Shown here piece after piece: positions 38,380-47,138 of a stretch of 64,000 nucleotides of DNA. Numbering within the stretch: position 1 is the stretch's first letter; each line of letters opens with the position of its first letter. A program made the position numbers and the translations under genes. The stretch is from Edaphochlamys debaryana (Eukaryota; Chlorophyta; Chlorophyceae; Chlamydomonadales): assembly GCA_016858145.1 (NCBI GenBank), contig JAEHOE010000092.1, forward strand, positions 1 to 64,000, written 5' to 3'. The notes under the pieces were generated by a model that had not been told where the DNA came from, did no database searches, and saw nothing but the letters and a program-made list of their open reading frames with translations.

Positions 38380-38645
38380 TGGGCGTGGGAAGGTGTTGCA
38401 GCCACGTGGAAGTGGCTTGGGTGCCCCCACAAGTGGACATGTCGTGCTGATCTCCACAGGCCTTCGGCACCAGAGGGCGTCCACGACGGTTCCAAGACGT
38501 CTTCTTCACTGCTAGCGATGCAGGAGGGCGTGGGAAGGCGTTGCAGCCACATGGGAGAGGCTTGGGTGTCTGCAGAAGTGGACATGTCGTGCTGATCTCC
38601 ACAGGCCTTCGGCACCAGAGGGCGTCCACGACGGTTCCAAGACAC
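38380..38645. repeat. Two ~145-bp direct repeats
   Basis: GGCGTGGGAAGG, GTTGCAGCCAC, AAGTGGACATGTCGTGCTGA, TCTCCACAGGCCTTCGGCAC and CAGAGGGCGTCCACGACGGT occur twice (GGACATG at 38435 and 38580). The same family has three units at 39880-40260. Confidence 0.85.
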
Positions 38646-38967
38646 AGCGTATGATAGCATTTTGGAGAATTTGAGCGGAGAATTGTAACATGGTCGTGTT
38701 GTATCATGGCGCATTTGTGGGGTAAACAACAGCGTCATGACGGTAAGTCAGTCCTTCTGATAAACCTCTCAGGTGTCATCATTTTTGGATAAATGGAGAA
38801 AACGTTTTCCCAGTCCGTTCCAAAATGGAACGGGTGTTCGTTGTGACGGTGGTGTCATCCCGGTTTTCTGACGACACCCCCTGATTTCTTTATCCATTTT
38901 CTCCAAATAAATTTACTCTTCATTGAGATTTCCAATGACTCAAAGCAGTAATAAGATATTGCGGATA
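38646..38967. other. Intergenic stretch with a perfect 8-bp stem-loop
   Basis: No gene is seen. CCGTTCCA-AAA-TGGAACGG at 38815-38833 can form a hairpin. GGATAAATGGAGAAAACG and TTTATCCATTTTCTCC flank it at 38787 and 38890. It may be a terminator or a relic of repeat insertion. Confidence 0.5.
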
Positions 38968-39469
38968 CACTCGGCAAAGTGAATTTTGAGACATCTCAGA
39001 ATATCACCCGCTTCCAACTTCCGTGTGTATAGATCGGGCCTCCCTCGCGTCTCTTTGCTCCCTAGCAGACACGAGACCCGGATCCAACGCTAGGGCCTTG
39101 GTCATTGCTTCCTCAGCAACCAGCCTACATCTCTAGAGACACAAGCCATCGCCTCCGCAGTAGAGCTCTCCTCCAAGACGCCTCTACCCCCTAGCATTTG
39201 GTTTAGCACAAGGTGTTGATCTGGCGACCACGGGTTGCAGCATCTGTTTGGTGGACCACACCATTGCAACCGTACACCTCGGACCGTAGACACTCGATCA
39301 GGGTCGGCGTCCAGTGGGGTGCGAGAAGTCCTTGACCCATTGAAGGATATGCCGCACTGAAGCGATCGCCGGGACTCGATGACACTAAACCATGTTGTCA
39401 TACCTTCCCAGTAGCGAGGGTACCTCTTTATATCGTTTTGAGGTGTATCAAAATTCACTTGTCAGAGTG
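38968..39469. mobile_element. MITE-like element with 22-bp inverted ends and TA flanks
   Basis: The left end CACTCGGCAAAGTGAATTTTGA (38968-38989) and the reverse complement of the right end TCAAAATTCACTTGTCAGAGTG (39448-39469) agree at 19 of 22 bases. TA lies directly outside both ends, as for Tc1/mariner insertions. No coding frame fits. The first ~270 bases are shared with copies at 527, 48016, 50029, 50672, 55180 and 59230. Mariner-like MITEs are known in pandoraviruses; this family is of the same type by structure only. Confidence 0.8.
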
Positions 39470-39509
39470 TAACCTTGGTCAGTTGAGTGTCAGTCATCAG
39501 TCAACCTTC

Positions 39510-39875
39510 TCCAAAACATTCTCCAGAACAATCTCCAAAACCATTCACCATGCCCCAGACTGACTTCCGGTAGTGTGTCTCATCCCGTAGATGACCAGCT
39601 TTTTCCCCCGCACACCGTGATCGTACCCATCGCAGCACCTGCCTCCCCGGGACTTGGCCAGCTGCCGACAGCTTTTGCTCGATGCCCTCCCCTGACGTCA
39701 TAGCCTGCATGACCTCCTGCGGCAGCGCCTTGGACAAGGCCTCGGGCATGTCAGCGCCCAATGATGAGCTCCTTGTTGAGGAGGTTGGCCATGCCAAAGA
39801 TCTCCTCGCGCCTATTCCCACGCGTTGCAACCGTGCCTGGCGCAAAGAGGCTCTCCAGAATGCTGAGGACCACAG
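39510..39875 (-). pseudogene. Broken gene of unknown function
   Basis: The minus strand reads SILESLFAPGTVATRGNRRE, then EIFGMANLLNKELIIG. In a shifted frame it continues ADMPEALSKALPQEVMQAMT and GIEQKLSAAGQ. The join lies at a GGG near 39757. The upstream side runs into the 134-bp repeat. The family is unknown. Confidence 0.4.
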
Positions 39876-39879
39876 GAAG

Positions 39880-40260
39880 GCGTTGGAGTGACTTGGACGC
39901 CCTCAGAAGTGGACATGTCGTGCTGATCTTCACAGGCCTTCGGCACCTAAGGGCGTCCACGACCGTTCAAAGGCGTCTTCTTCACTGCAAGCGATGCAGG
40001 AGGGCGAAGGAAGGCGTTGGAGTGACTTGGACGCCCTCAGAAGTGGACATGTCGTGCTGATCTTCACAGGCCTTCGGCACCTAAGGGCGTCCACGACCGT
40101 TCAAAGGCGTCTTCTTCACTGCAAGCGATGCAGGAGGGCGAAGGAAGGCGTTGGAGTGACTTGGACGACCTCACAAGTGGACATGTCGTGCTGATCGTGG
40201 CAGGGCACCCCTGGGCACCTCAGCCAGAGGGCGTTCACGACCGTTCCATGACAGTGGCTT
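39880..40260. repeat. Three 134-bp direct repeats
   Basis: The unit period is exactly 134 bases (GGACATG at 39911, 40045 and 40179). Markers are GAAGGCGTTGGAGTGACTTG, AAGTGGACATGTCGTGCTGA and GGCGTCTTCTTCACTGCAAG. It is the same family as 38380-38645. Confidence 0.9.
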
Positions 40261-40312
40261 CGCAAGGTGACACACAGACGTGAAACACATATTAGACATA
40301 TTGGTCTTGCAT

Positions 40313-40783
40313 ATGAGTATGAAGACCTCTGACAGGCTTTCCACGAACATGCTGCTGCCCGCTTGGATCTCCGCGTGGTCGCCCTGGTCCGCGTGTTCTC
40401 ATATCTCCTCTCCGGATTCTCAGGATGACTTGGGTTTCAGCCCTCAACTCAAAGAACGAAATGCGTGCAAGCGGTTCCGCCAGCTTGCTCTGGATGTCCT
40501 CGTCAAGAACGCCCGCGTGGCTGACAGCCTCATCGAGGATGCCTTCTGGGCCTACCGGGCCATCAAGAACCCGGGGCCGTTGGACGCCGCCTTTCTCCGC
40601 GACCTTGCATTGACACTGCAGCAGCGGCATCAGCGTGAAGACCTGTCCGGTCTATTGACCCGGTTGAACCGGGTCTTCTACAGTCAGGAGCTGGACCACG
40701 AAGATGATTGCGCTCGCACACGACCCTACCAGAGCAGTGTACAGGCTCGCGTGCGCCTGGTCAGCAAGTCCAAAACTGGCTGA
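40313..40783 (+). CDS. Hypothetical helical protein
   Basis: The product would be 156 residues from the first ATG (MSMKTSDRL). The C-terminal two thirds look helical (RFRQLALDVLVKNARVADSL, DAAFLRDLALTLQQRHQRED). The family is not recognised. The last 130 bases overlap the convergent gene 40652-40999, so one of the two may be chance. Confidence 0.4.
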   Translation: MSMKTSDRLSTNMLLPAWISAWSPWSACSHISSPDSQDDLGFSPQLKERNACKRFRQLALDVLVKNARVADSLIEDAFWAYRAIKNPGPLDAAFLRDLALTLQQRHQREDLSGLLTRLNRVFYSQELDHEDDCARTRPYQSSVQARVRLVSKSKTG

Positions 40784-40999
40784 GGCCACAGTGGTGACCG
40801 CCGTGATGCCGTTGAGCGCCATCTGCAGCTTCTCACGGTGTGTGAGACCCCATAGACGGTCCTTGCACATCATGAGGTACACCATCGCGCCTTCTAGCTG
40901 CGAGTAGCAGGGCCCGCAGTGTGTCGTGTGCTGGCCAGCCTCCCGTAGGGTGTTGACAATGAAGCCCTCGGGGCAGTCACCCTGCTCCTGCTGCTGCAT
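40652..40999 (-). CDS. Small membrane protein
   Basis: The product is 115 residues from MQQQEQGD. A Cys/His stretch (HTTHCGPCYSQ) is followed by a helix (REKLQMALNGITAVTTVASA) and a second hydrophobic segment (LYTALVGSCASAIIFVVQLL). Two membrane passes are plausible. The function is unknown. Confidence 0.45.
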   Translation of the reverse strand: MQQQEQGDCPEGFIVNTLREAGQHTTHCGPCYSQLEGAMVYLMMCKDRLWGLTHREKLQMALNGITAVTTVASASFGLADQAHASLYTALVGSCASAIIFVVQLLTVEDPVQPGQ

Positions 41000-41400
41000 T
41001 CTCAAAGTGTATTGTGAGATGGCGGTAAGGGTGTCCCTTATGCCCCTTTCCTTTGAAACTGGTCACACAGCCGACTCGCGGCGACTCTAGATGCCATACG
41101 CTCTCTGCACGCTCTCTGCAAAGGCGTTGCAGACATCATCATGACTGGACCACTGGGAGCCACGCAGGAGTGACTTGAAGGCCCTCTGATGGTGTAACCC
41201 CGTCCACCGAAAGACGGTCGGAATGAGGGTGTTTCAGTATTCACAAGGCGGCCCCGGGCGTGCTCGCTCTGCAGGGTGACCCTAGGTCACCAGACGACCC
41301 CAGGGTCAGCTGGCAACGCCTGGCGGGTCCTGATGCTCTCTGCAAGCGCTGCAGGGTCAGTGCACGCGAGACTGACACAAAGTAAAATAAGCGGCTGAGT
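41000..41400. other. Repeat scraps, no gene seen
   Basis: CCACCGAAAGACGGTCGGAATGAGGGTGTTTC (41199-41230) recurs inverted at 52182-52213. GCAGAGAGC and AGGGTCACC words resemble the spacers of GC-rich repeats. Confidence 0.5.
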
Positions 41401-41405
41401 CTATC

Positions 41406-41412
41406 TATAAAT
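41406..41412 (+). promoter_or_regulatory. TATA-like box
   Basis: TATAAAT lies 34 bases before the ATG at 41440, a typical eukaryotic or viral TATA distance. Confidence 0.5.
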
Positions 41413-41439
41413 CATACACTTAGAAGACCGCCTTTGACG

Positions 41440-41736
41440 ATGGACTCGGCCTCAGCTGCGACACACCCCATGGGCGTCTTCCTCGAGTCCCTCTGCACAC
41501 CTGACTGCCTGGAGCGTGTCGTAATTAAATATGGCACCGACAAGGAGCAGTACAAGCGTAAAGTGTGGCGCGACATTGTCAGCCGCCATCAGCGCTGGCT
41601 GGACCGCGTTGCAAATGCTGCAGAGAATCAACTCATGGAGAGTGACATCCGCCCAACGGACATACAGCGCATGCAGAGAGAGTTGGCGCTCGCACTGGAA
41701 TATGGGCAACTCGTGGGCTATGCGACGGCTGAGTGA
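41440..41736 (+). CDS. Hypothetical small helical protein
   Basis: The product is 98 residues from MDSASAATHPMG. It is predicted mostly helical (VVIKYGTDKEQYKRKVWRDI, IQRMQRELALALEYGQLVGY). The family is unknown. The clear TATA-like box supports it as a gene. Confidence 0.55.
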   Translation: MDSASAATHPMGVFLESLCTPDCLERVVIKYGTDKEQYKRKVWRDIVSRHQRWLDRVANAAENQLMESDIRPTDIQRMQRELALALEYGQLVGYATAE

Positions 41737-41969
41737 GGAAAAACGAGAAGAACGCCTAGAACTCAGCCTAGAACTCAGCCAGAGGCTCTGCTGACTTGCA
41801 CTCTGTCAATGTCGCTCAGATGCTGCTACCGAGGAAGCAATGTCAAGCGTTGGAGCCAGCTATACATATACAGTCTTGGTCTCCGGCGCTTATCTATCTT
41901 ATTGCTGCAAAAAATTGATTCCCTTGAGTCAGTCAGAAAGTCAGAAAGTCAGATAGATTTCATGACTTG
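41737..41969. other. Repeat fragment and TATA-like words before MORN gene
   Basis: CTCAGCCTAGAACTCAGCCA, GAGGCTCTGCTGACTTGCAC and TCTGTCAATGTC are scraps of the 138-bp family. CTATACATATACAG lies near 41859-41872. Confidence 0.45.
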
Positions 41970-42485
41970 ATGACTCGACTCAACATGCACCTCAAGCGCC
42001 TGCTCATGGGCTGTGTCGGGGCCTTCGACCAGGAGGTCCAGGTCGAGGATGTCCCTGTCAACCACGCTGTGATGGTCAACTCGCGTCAGCACGTCAAGTA
42101 CGAGGGGCAGGTGCTCAACAGTCGTCCCCACGGACATGGCATCCAGTCTGGCCTCTCCGGCGGCAGCGGCAGCGGCCTCGTGTACGAGGGCCAGTGGGTC
42201 CATGGCGTCCAGGAGGGGTGGGGTCAGCAGTACTTCGATGGCCGACTTCGGTATGAGGGCTTCTTCAAGGCCGGCGTCCGCCACGGACGCGGTGCTATAT
42301 ACTTCTACAACATCAAAGACAACAAATTATACTGCACCCATGAAGGCGTGTTTGTCAGAGGCAGGCCAGTGGGGCACAACGAACGTCATGACGCTTTCAA
42401 CGCCTTTCAACACACAGACTTTGGCAAGCTCCTCCCACAGGACTGCCTGGGCATCATCTCGGAGTGCCTGCAGCTGTACTTGTGA
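41970..42485 (+). CDS. MORN-repeat protein
   Basis: The product is 171 residues. MORN motifs occur at YEGQVLNSRPHGHGI, then YEGQWVHGVQEGWGQQYFDG, YEGFFKAGVRHGRGAIYFYN and a degenerate fourth (HEGVFVRGRPVGHNE). The C-terminal ~35 residues include LLPQDCLGIISECLQLYL, which resembles an F-box-like helix. MORN repeats usually mediate membrane or protein contacts and are expanded in amoebal giant viruses. Confidence 0.75.
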   Translation: MTRLNMHLKRLLMGCVGAFDQEVQVEDVPVNHAVMVNSRQHVKYEGQVLNSRPHGHGIQSGLSGGSGSGLVYEGQWVHGVQEGWGQQYFDGRLRYEGFFKAGVRHGRGAIYFYNIKDNKLYCTHEGVFVRGRPVGHNERHDAFNAFQHTDFGKLLPQDCLGIISECLQLYL

Positions 42486-42569
42486 GCGAATTAGACGCTC
42501 AGTAGCTCAGAAAATTGTAGCGGCACGACTGAAGTGGAATTTCTGCCACGTTCGTGGCAGGGCACCTCG

Positions 42570-42800
42570 GCCAAACGTCTTTTTTCAGAGGCGTTCCAAC
42601 TCGTTTGGCGACTCTTGTCTCAGAGATCAGAACGACTTGCAGAACGACTTGGTCCGTCTTCAACCTCAACATCACTGGACCTCTGGGGTTCGCTATCAGC
42701 ATGGTTTGCTCTGACGCCACCGGGACAAGATCTTGGAGACTTTGACAGAGCTCAGCCAGCCCAGAGGTGGCAGAACGACTTGGTTTGCGTCTTGTAGCAA
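42570..42800. repeat. Diverged unit of the 138-bp family
   Basis: GGCGTTCCAACTCGTTTGGC (shared with 33258), CATCACTGGACCTCTGGGG, GGGACAAGATCTTGGAGAC and GAGCTCAGCCAGCCCAGAGG then TGGCAGAACGACTTGGTT occur in array order. Confidence 0.75.
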
Positions 42801-42863
42801 CCTGTGCACAGCGCGCCACGGTGACATTGTGATCAAGGATCTCAAGGAGCTCAAGGCTCAACA

Positions 42864-43853
42864 TCAGTAGTCGTACGTCCACTTCTCCACGTCCATGCGG
42901 TCCATAATGCTGTAGACAAAGTCGCCACGCCCGAGTTGCTCAGGGTAGTAGAGGACGCTGGCGCGAGTGTCATACGCCTTGATGATGTCGCCTATGCCGA
43001 AGCCGTTGTCCAGAGCGATTTGGACGATATCAGCAGGAATGTACCCCATGGCATTGTTGTACTGCGGCGCGCTCTTGGGCTCGTTGTCAATGCCGATGAT
43101 GTAAATGAAGTTGCCGCGATACTCGCCATTGACCTCGACAAGGTCGCCTGGTGCCCATCGGTCTCTGAACTCCTCGACAGCCATCCTGACGACGGGGTCC
43201 GTCAGGTCTGAGTCCTCTGCAGCGTCCATGCTTTCCTTGATGTACCACACTTTGGGCAACCGCTTCGCCTGCGGCGTTGCCTTTTTTGCAGTGTGATAGC
43301 CTCTGATGTTGAACGCGACACGGTCTGCAATGGCAAGTAGATCACGGTCTCGCAGCCATGCGTCCACGATGTCGGGGACTCCAAACTCCCAGTCCTCTTC
43401 GAAGTCATCATCATCAGAGTCGTTCTCGGTCTTGAGCTTGATGTTGAGCCGCGCATGGGTCTTCTTAATCACGGCCCGGCACAGTGACGCCAGACCTGCT
43501 GCCATATACTTGGCTACATATCCATTTTGGAGTCGAAAGCCGAACGCACCCTCCACTTTTGTCTCAAAAGACGGGTCGTAATAGCGCTTGGGTTCCACGT
43601 TCCGCAGAGCGAGGATGATATGCTCTTGACCGTGATCCACAAAGTACTCGTAAAGGTCGTCGTCGCGCTCATTGAAGAGCTGCTTGTCGATGACGCCCAT
43701 TGTCACCGCGTCCCCTGATGACGCTTCCGCAATCGACAAGCAGCAACATTCGATAAACTTGTCGATCATAGCAAACACGCCCTTCTGGGGTTCACCATTA
43801 CATGCCGATGCAAGAGCATCAAAGTCTTTCTTGCGTATGACCTTGTTTCGCAT
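42864..43853 (-). CDS. Hypothetical 329-residue protein
   Basis: The ATG at 43853 begins MRNKVIRKKDFDAL. A helical N-terminal half (MIDKFIECCCLSIAEASSGD) includes an acidic run (TENDSDDDDFEEDWEFG). The C-terminal half may be SH3-like beta (RWAPGDLVEVNGEYRGNFIY). No family is recognised. On the minus strand CATTTAAAGGCC lies about 50 bases upstream and may be the TATA element. Confidence 0.65.
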   Translation of the reverse strand: MRNKVIRKKDFDALASACNGEPQKGVFAMIDKFIECCCLSIAEASSGDAVTMGVIDKQLFNERDDDLYEYFVDHGQEHIILALRNVEPKRYYDPSFETKVEGAFGFRLQNGYVAKYMAAGLASLCRAVIKKTHARLNIKLKTENDSDDDDFEEDWEFGVPDIVDAWLRDRDLLAIADRVAFNIRGYHTAKKATPQAKRLPKVWYIKESMDAAEDSDLTDPVVRMAVEEFRDRWAPGDLVEVNGEYRGNFIYIIGIDNEPKSAPQYNNAMGYIPADIVQIALDNGFGIGDIIKAYDTRASVLYYPEQLGRGDFVYSIMDRMDVEKWTYDY

Positions 43854-44071
43854 GTTGAAGCTGCTTTCCTATATGCGGACCTGTGCGGGACCTGGCCTTT
43901 AAATGCTTTTGTCATGTATTGATCCGCGAGTCACTTACACGGCCCCTGTGGCCGTCGACTGTTTGGTCAGTACCATTCAAGGAGTCGCCTCCCATTTCTG
44001 CCGTGCTTAAGACGCCGGTCATCCAGCATCGTCACCAACGTTAAATAAATTTTTTTTGTGCTGAACCTCGA

Positions 44072-44440
44072 TCAAAGTCTTAGCTCAAACGCCGTCGTCC
44101 CTGATGTGACGTGCACGGGTGGACCAAAGATACGGGTGTAGCACCTGCAGGCCTCGGTGTTCCTGGTGTGGCAGTAGACGCGCACATGGCGGCGGTGTGA
44201 TGCGGCGGCTCTCTCTACAGCTGCCCTCAACACTTCTGCACACAGGCCTTGCCCCCGGTGAGCACGGGATACGATGACTTGTTCGATTTGGGCATCGTTC
44301 CAGGTGTCAATCATCAGGAGGCACTGCGCCACGAGGTGACCTCTCTCGAACAGCAGGACAATCTCGTCGAGCCCCGAAAGGACTCTCTGCTCCGTATAGA
44401 GAGAGAGATCTTCTTTCGTCTGCCTGTACACGGCATTCAT
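44072..44440 (-). CDS. GNAT-family N-acetyltransferase
   Basis: The product is 122 residues from the first ATG. Strand EIVLLFERGHLVAQCLLMID leads to motif A: IEQVIVSRAHRGQGLCAEVL (acetyl-CoA loop RxxGxG-like as RGQGLC). The end is VYCHTRNTEACRCYTRIFGP. The frame is open ~25 codons further upstream (SNQAHFDAYAALVAEYNAD) without an ATG, so the N-terminus may be longer through a frameshift or splice. A C-terminal fragment of a paralogue lies at 50578-50665. Confidence 0.7.
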   Translation of the reverse strand: MNAVYRQTKEDLSLYTEQRVLSGLDEIVLLFERGHLVAQCLLMIDTWNDAQIEQVIVSRAHRGQGLCAEVLRAAVERAAASHRRHVRVYCHTRNTEACRCYTRIFGPPVHVTSGTTAFELRL

Positions 44441-44477
44441 GTCAGCATTGTACTCGGCAACAAGAGCTGCATATGCA

Positions 44478-44717
44478 TCAAAGTGCGCCTGATTTGAAGT
44501 GTCGGAGGTTTCGGCGCGTGATCACGCGCACACGCAGGACCTTTTTCGTTTGCATGTACAAGGTTTGCAGACTGGAGAGAGAATTAGTGGGGGTCTTTGC
44601 AGCCACAGACACCTCTCTGCTCCAAAAAACGTCAACGTCAGAGTCACTTTCATATGTCGAGTCTGTTTCATCCGGAGCCCACCCAATCAGATCATGGCGT
44701 ACGTCAACCGATCCCAA
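44478..44717 (-). CDS. Possible N-terminal part of the GNAT gene (other frame)
   Basis: This open frame upstream of the acetyltransferase includes DETDSTYESDSDVDVFWSRE and LQTLYMQTKKVLRVRVITRR. It has no ATG and ends inside the start region of the acetyltransferase frame. Whether it is coding is unclear. Confidence 0.2.
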   Translation of the reverse strand: MGSVDVRHDLIGWAPDETDSTYESDSDVDVFWSREVSVAAKTPTNSLSSLQTLYMQTKKVLRVRVITRRNLRHFKSGAL

Positions 44718-44867
44718 TCACACAGCATCCATGCGCAATCAAAGGGACATTGCGGCTATCATTCCCGATCGCAAGCAGTAGGGACCGTTGTTTCCATGAC
44801 AGACACACGGCCCAACTGGGAAGTATCCATGAAGAGGCAATGTCTTCTTGGAAAAAATAACACTCAT

Positions 44868-44940
44868 CCAGGGATACTCCCCCCCCCCACACGTTTATTG
44901 TGTTTATTGTGTTTATCAGAAAAAGGGGGGGGGGGGGAGC
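44868..44940. repeat. Poly-C, GTTTAT iterons and poly-G after zinc-finger gene
   Basis: A run of about 10 C (44880-44889) is followed by CGTTTATTGTGTTTATTGTG then TTTATCAG, and by a run of 14 G (44925-44938). It lies just 3' of the gene 44965-45726. Confidence 0.75.
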
Positions 44941-44964
44941 GTGGTGGCAGGTCCGTAAAAATGA

Positions 44965-45726
44965 TCAGTTTTGTTTCAGTTTCAGCTTCATGGCATCCCG
45001 ATGGTCCACCATGAGATTGAGGGTGCGCAATTTGACATCCCTCTTGACCTGCGAGTCTCCAGAGTTAAATTCCATGTTCCATGACAAGACATCAGGGTTG
45101 TTGTATACTGCACGGGTCTCTGTAATGAGACGTGATTGCCAGTGGCACGTAACCTTGCTCAGAATGTCATCGAGGACGTCCGTCTTCCACGCCGTCCCAT
45201 CAAACACTTGAACCTGCTTGTTCTTGCTACTCTTCAAACGGATGTTGTGGTTCTCGGGGTGCTCAGGATGAAAATGCACATCTTTAATCATGCTGACAAC
45301 ACCTGCGTTCTGCTGCTGTACTCGTTGCTCCATCATTGCTCGGTCAATGTAGGACAGGTCCTCACTAAACAGAGCATTGATTGTCACGGAGTAGTTGTTG
45401 TTGTTGTTTGTGGTTGAATTGTCAGTGGTGTTGACGTTCAGCGTGGTGGTCATTGTGTTGTTGGTCAGGTTGTTGGTCAGGTTGTTGGTCAGGTTGTTGG
45501 TCAGGTTGTTGGTCAGGTTGATGGAAGGTCCTCCCCCGCCGGCGCAAAGAAGCTGTGTCAACCGTTGCACTTCCTCACGCAGCATGCGGACTTCCTGTAA
45601 GGTGCTGTCGTGTTCTGTGCCAGTCGACACCTTTGGGGCACAGCGCTTCTTGTGGCTGTATTTAGCTTGGGGGGTGGCGTAATTTGCTCCGCAATGTTCA
45701 CATATATACACGCCCTTTCGACCCAT
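44965..45726 (-). CDS. Zinc-finger/coiled-coil protein
   Basis: The product is 253 residues. A CCHC-type finger is near residue 9 (CEHCGANYATPQAKYSHKKR then C). A coiled coil follows (LQEVRMLREEVQRLTQLL). Five in-frame TNNL units come from the 15-bp repeat GTTGTTGGTCAGGTT (45455-45520). The C-terminal domain includes INALFSEDLSYI, VHFHPEHPENHNIRLKSSKN and VFDGTAWKTDVLDDIL. It is the same family as 34848-35777. GATAAAC palindromes lie upstream and GTTTAT words downstream. Confidence 0.78.
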   Translation of the reverse strand: MGRKGVYICEHCGANYATPQAKYSHKKRCAPKVSTGTEHDSTLQEVRMLREEVQRLTQLLCAGGGGPSINLTNNLTNNLTNNLTNNLTNNTMTTTLNVNTTDNSTTNNNNNYSVTINALFSEDLSYIDRAMMEQRVQQQNAGVVSMIKDVHFHPEHPENHNIRLKSSKNKQVQVFDGTAWKTDVLDDILSKVTCHWQSRLITETRAVYNNPDVLSWNMEFNSGDSQVKRDVKLRTLNLMVDHRDAMKLKLKQN

Positions 45727-45764
45727 CTCTGATCCTCTCTGTGTGTACTAAATGTCACGTCCTT

Positions 45765-45823
45765 AATTTGATAAACGTCCGATAAACATGCAACGTTTAT
45801 CGATAAACATTTTGTGTTTATCG
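45765..45823. promoter_or_regulatory. GATAAAC inverted-repeat cluster upstream of zinc-finger gene
   Basis: CGATAAAC-ATGCAAC-GTTTATCG (45780-45802) and CGATAAACA-TTTTG-TGTTTATCG (45801-45823) are perfect palindromes sharing an end. Another GATAAAC lies at 45770. They sit 55-100 bases before the start codon, a good place for a dimeric DNA-binding protein. Confidence 0.6.
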
Positions 45824-45978
45824 CAGCTTGATCAAGGCCGTTTCAGAAGTGGGTGGCCAAGTCATCCGCGGCCAGGACCCAAAAAAACATGTTGGGATTT
45901 TCCACCTGTCCTAAACCAGTCACACCAGTCAGCCAAAATCATGAGCAGCAGCCGCTAGACCTCAATCTCGATCTCGAC

Positions 45979-46566
45979 CTAGACTTGGCCAAGGACCTCC
46001 TTGCGCAGGAACGCCACGAACTCGTCGTTGACGCCCTGGAACCACTCAATGAGGTAATGCTCCCGGCACAGGAGCTGGAGCTCCTCCATGCCGCACTTCT
46101 CCTGCATGAGAATGCCCATGTCGCGCAGGATCCCCTGCACGTCGTTTCCCTCATTGCACCAGCTCGACAGGGCCACGTACACAGACTTGGGGACGTCGAG
46201 CAGCTGCTCCCGGACGGTCCGGATGAGGGCATCGCGGACGTTCTTGTAGACGTTGATGTTGACGTTGAAGTTGACGTTAACGTTGTCGCCTTTCCACGAC
46301 CCGCACGATTGCGAGGAGGGGGTCAAGATGTGAGGCAGGATCTCCCTGGCCACAAACTCGCGCATCGGCGCGTCGAGCTGATCACGAACAGCGACCACGG
46401 AGTCGACGAACCCGGGCATGCCGCTACCACCGAACCGCACTAGCATCTCGTGCTCCTTAAGGAGCAGGTCCCAGAGGACGGTGGCTTGCGTCATGTCACT
46501 CTCCTCGATGGCCTCCAGGAGGTGGCGGAGCCTGGAGTCCCAGAGTCGCAGAGTCGCAGTCGACAT
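45979..46566 (-). CDS. Hypothetical helical protein
   Basis: The product is 195 residues from MSTATLRLWD. It is mostly helical (HLLEAIEESDMTQATVLWDL, GMEELQLLCREHYLIEWFQG). A short in-frame Asn/Val repeat (NVNVNFNVNINV, 46252-46290) sits in the middle. No family is recognised. Confidence 0.6.
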   Translation of the reverse strand: MSTATLRLWDSRLRHLLEAIEESDMTQATVLWDLLLKEHEMLVRFGGSGMPGFVDSVVAVRDQLDAPMREFVAREILPHILTPSSQSCGSWKGDNVNVNFNVNINVYKNVRDALIRTVREQLLDVPKSVYVALSSWCNEGNDVQGILRDMGILMQEKCGMEELQLLCREHYLIEWFQGVNDEFVAFLRKEVLGQV

Positions 46567-47138
46567 GTTGGAGTTTTGATTTTTGACTTTGGTTGGTTCA
46601 GATTGGTTGTTTCAGACGAGTCAACGAGACGTTCAACAAGTGTCAACTTTTTCGCGAGTCGGTTCTTTCTGTAGCAGCAACAGTGTTTTGTCTCACATTC
46701 AGTACAGTAGCAGGGGTCTGAAGTCTCTACGGAGGGACCTCCGTACTCTGCTGAGTTGCACTCTGTCCATGTTGCTCCTCGTCGAAACTTGCTGTTGGCT
46801 GTCGCTACTTTTCGGCTACTCAGTGTCGGCATCCGGAGAGAGGACTAATTTCAGGCACGGTGCGATCGCGACGCGCATGTCTGATCTATACATATTGACC
46901 ACGGCACCGGATGAGTCCCCTTTTCCAGTGCCGTACACAGCGTCCCGACAGAACTTATAGAATGGGTATTTCTTCAGAGCAGAGGGTCGTCCATCACATC
47001 GACCACTACAGTCTCTCTGCGCTCTTACCCTAAAACTCACGTCGGCGTTGGCCCTCAGAGCTATTATTAGCAGCCAACACCAACGACCAACAACACGCAA
47101 GTAGTAATAGCAAGTCAGCAAGTCGGCAAGTCAGTAAA
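46567..47138. other. Intergenic, with repeat scrap; possible secreted-type frame without ATG
   Basis: GAGTTGCACTCTGTCCATG and CTTGCTGTTGGCTGTCG (46750-46805) resemble 33285-33335. A minus-strand frame (46816-47121) starts with a hydrophobic segment (YYLRVVGRWCWLLIIAL) and has Cys pairs, but it lacks an ATG and is not called as a gene. Confidence 0.35.

Noticed and set aside
46816..47121. Secreted-type 101-residue protein
   Set aside because: A hydrophobic start and Cys pairs are suggestive, but there is no ATG and the frame is closed upstream; left as unassigned.
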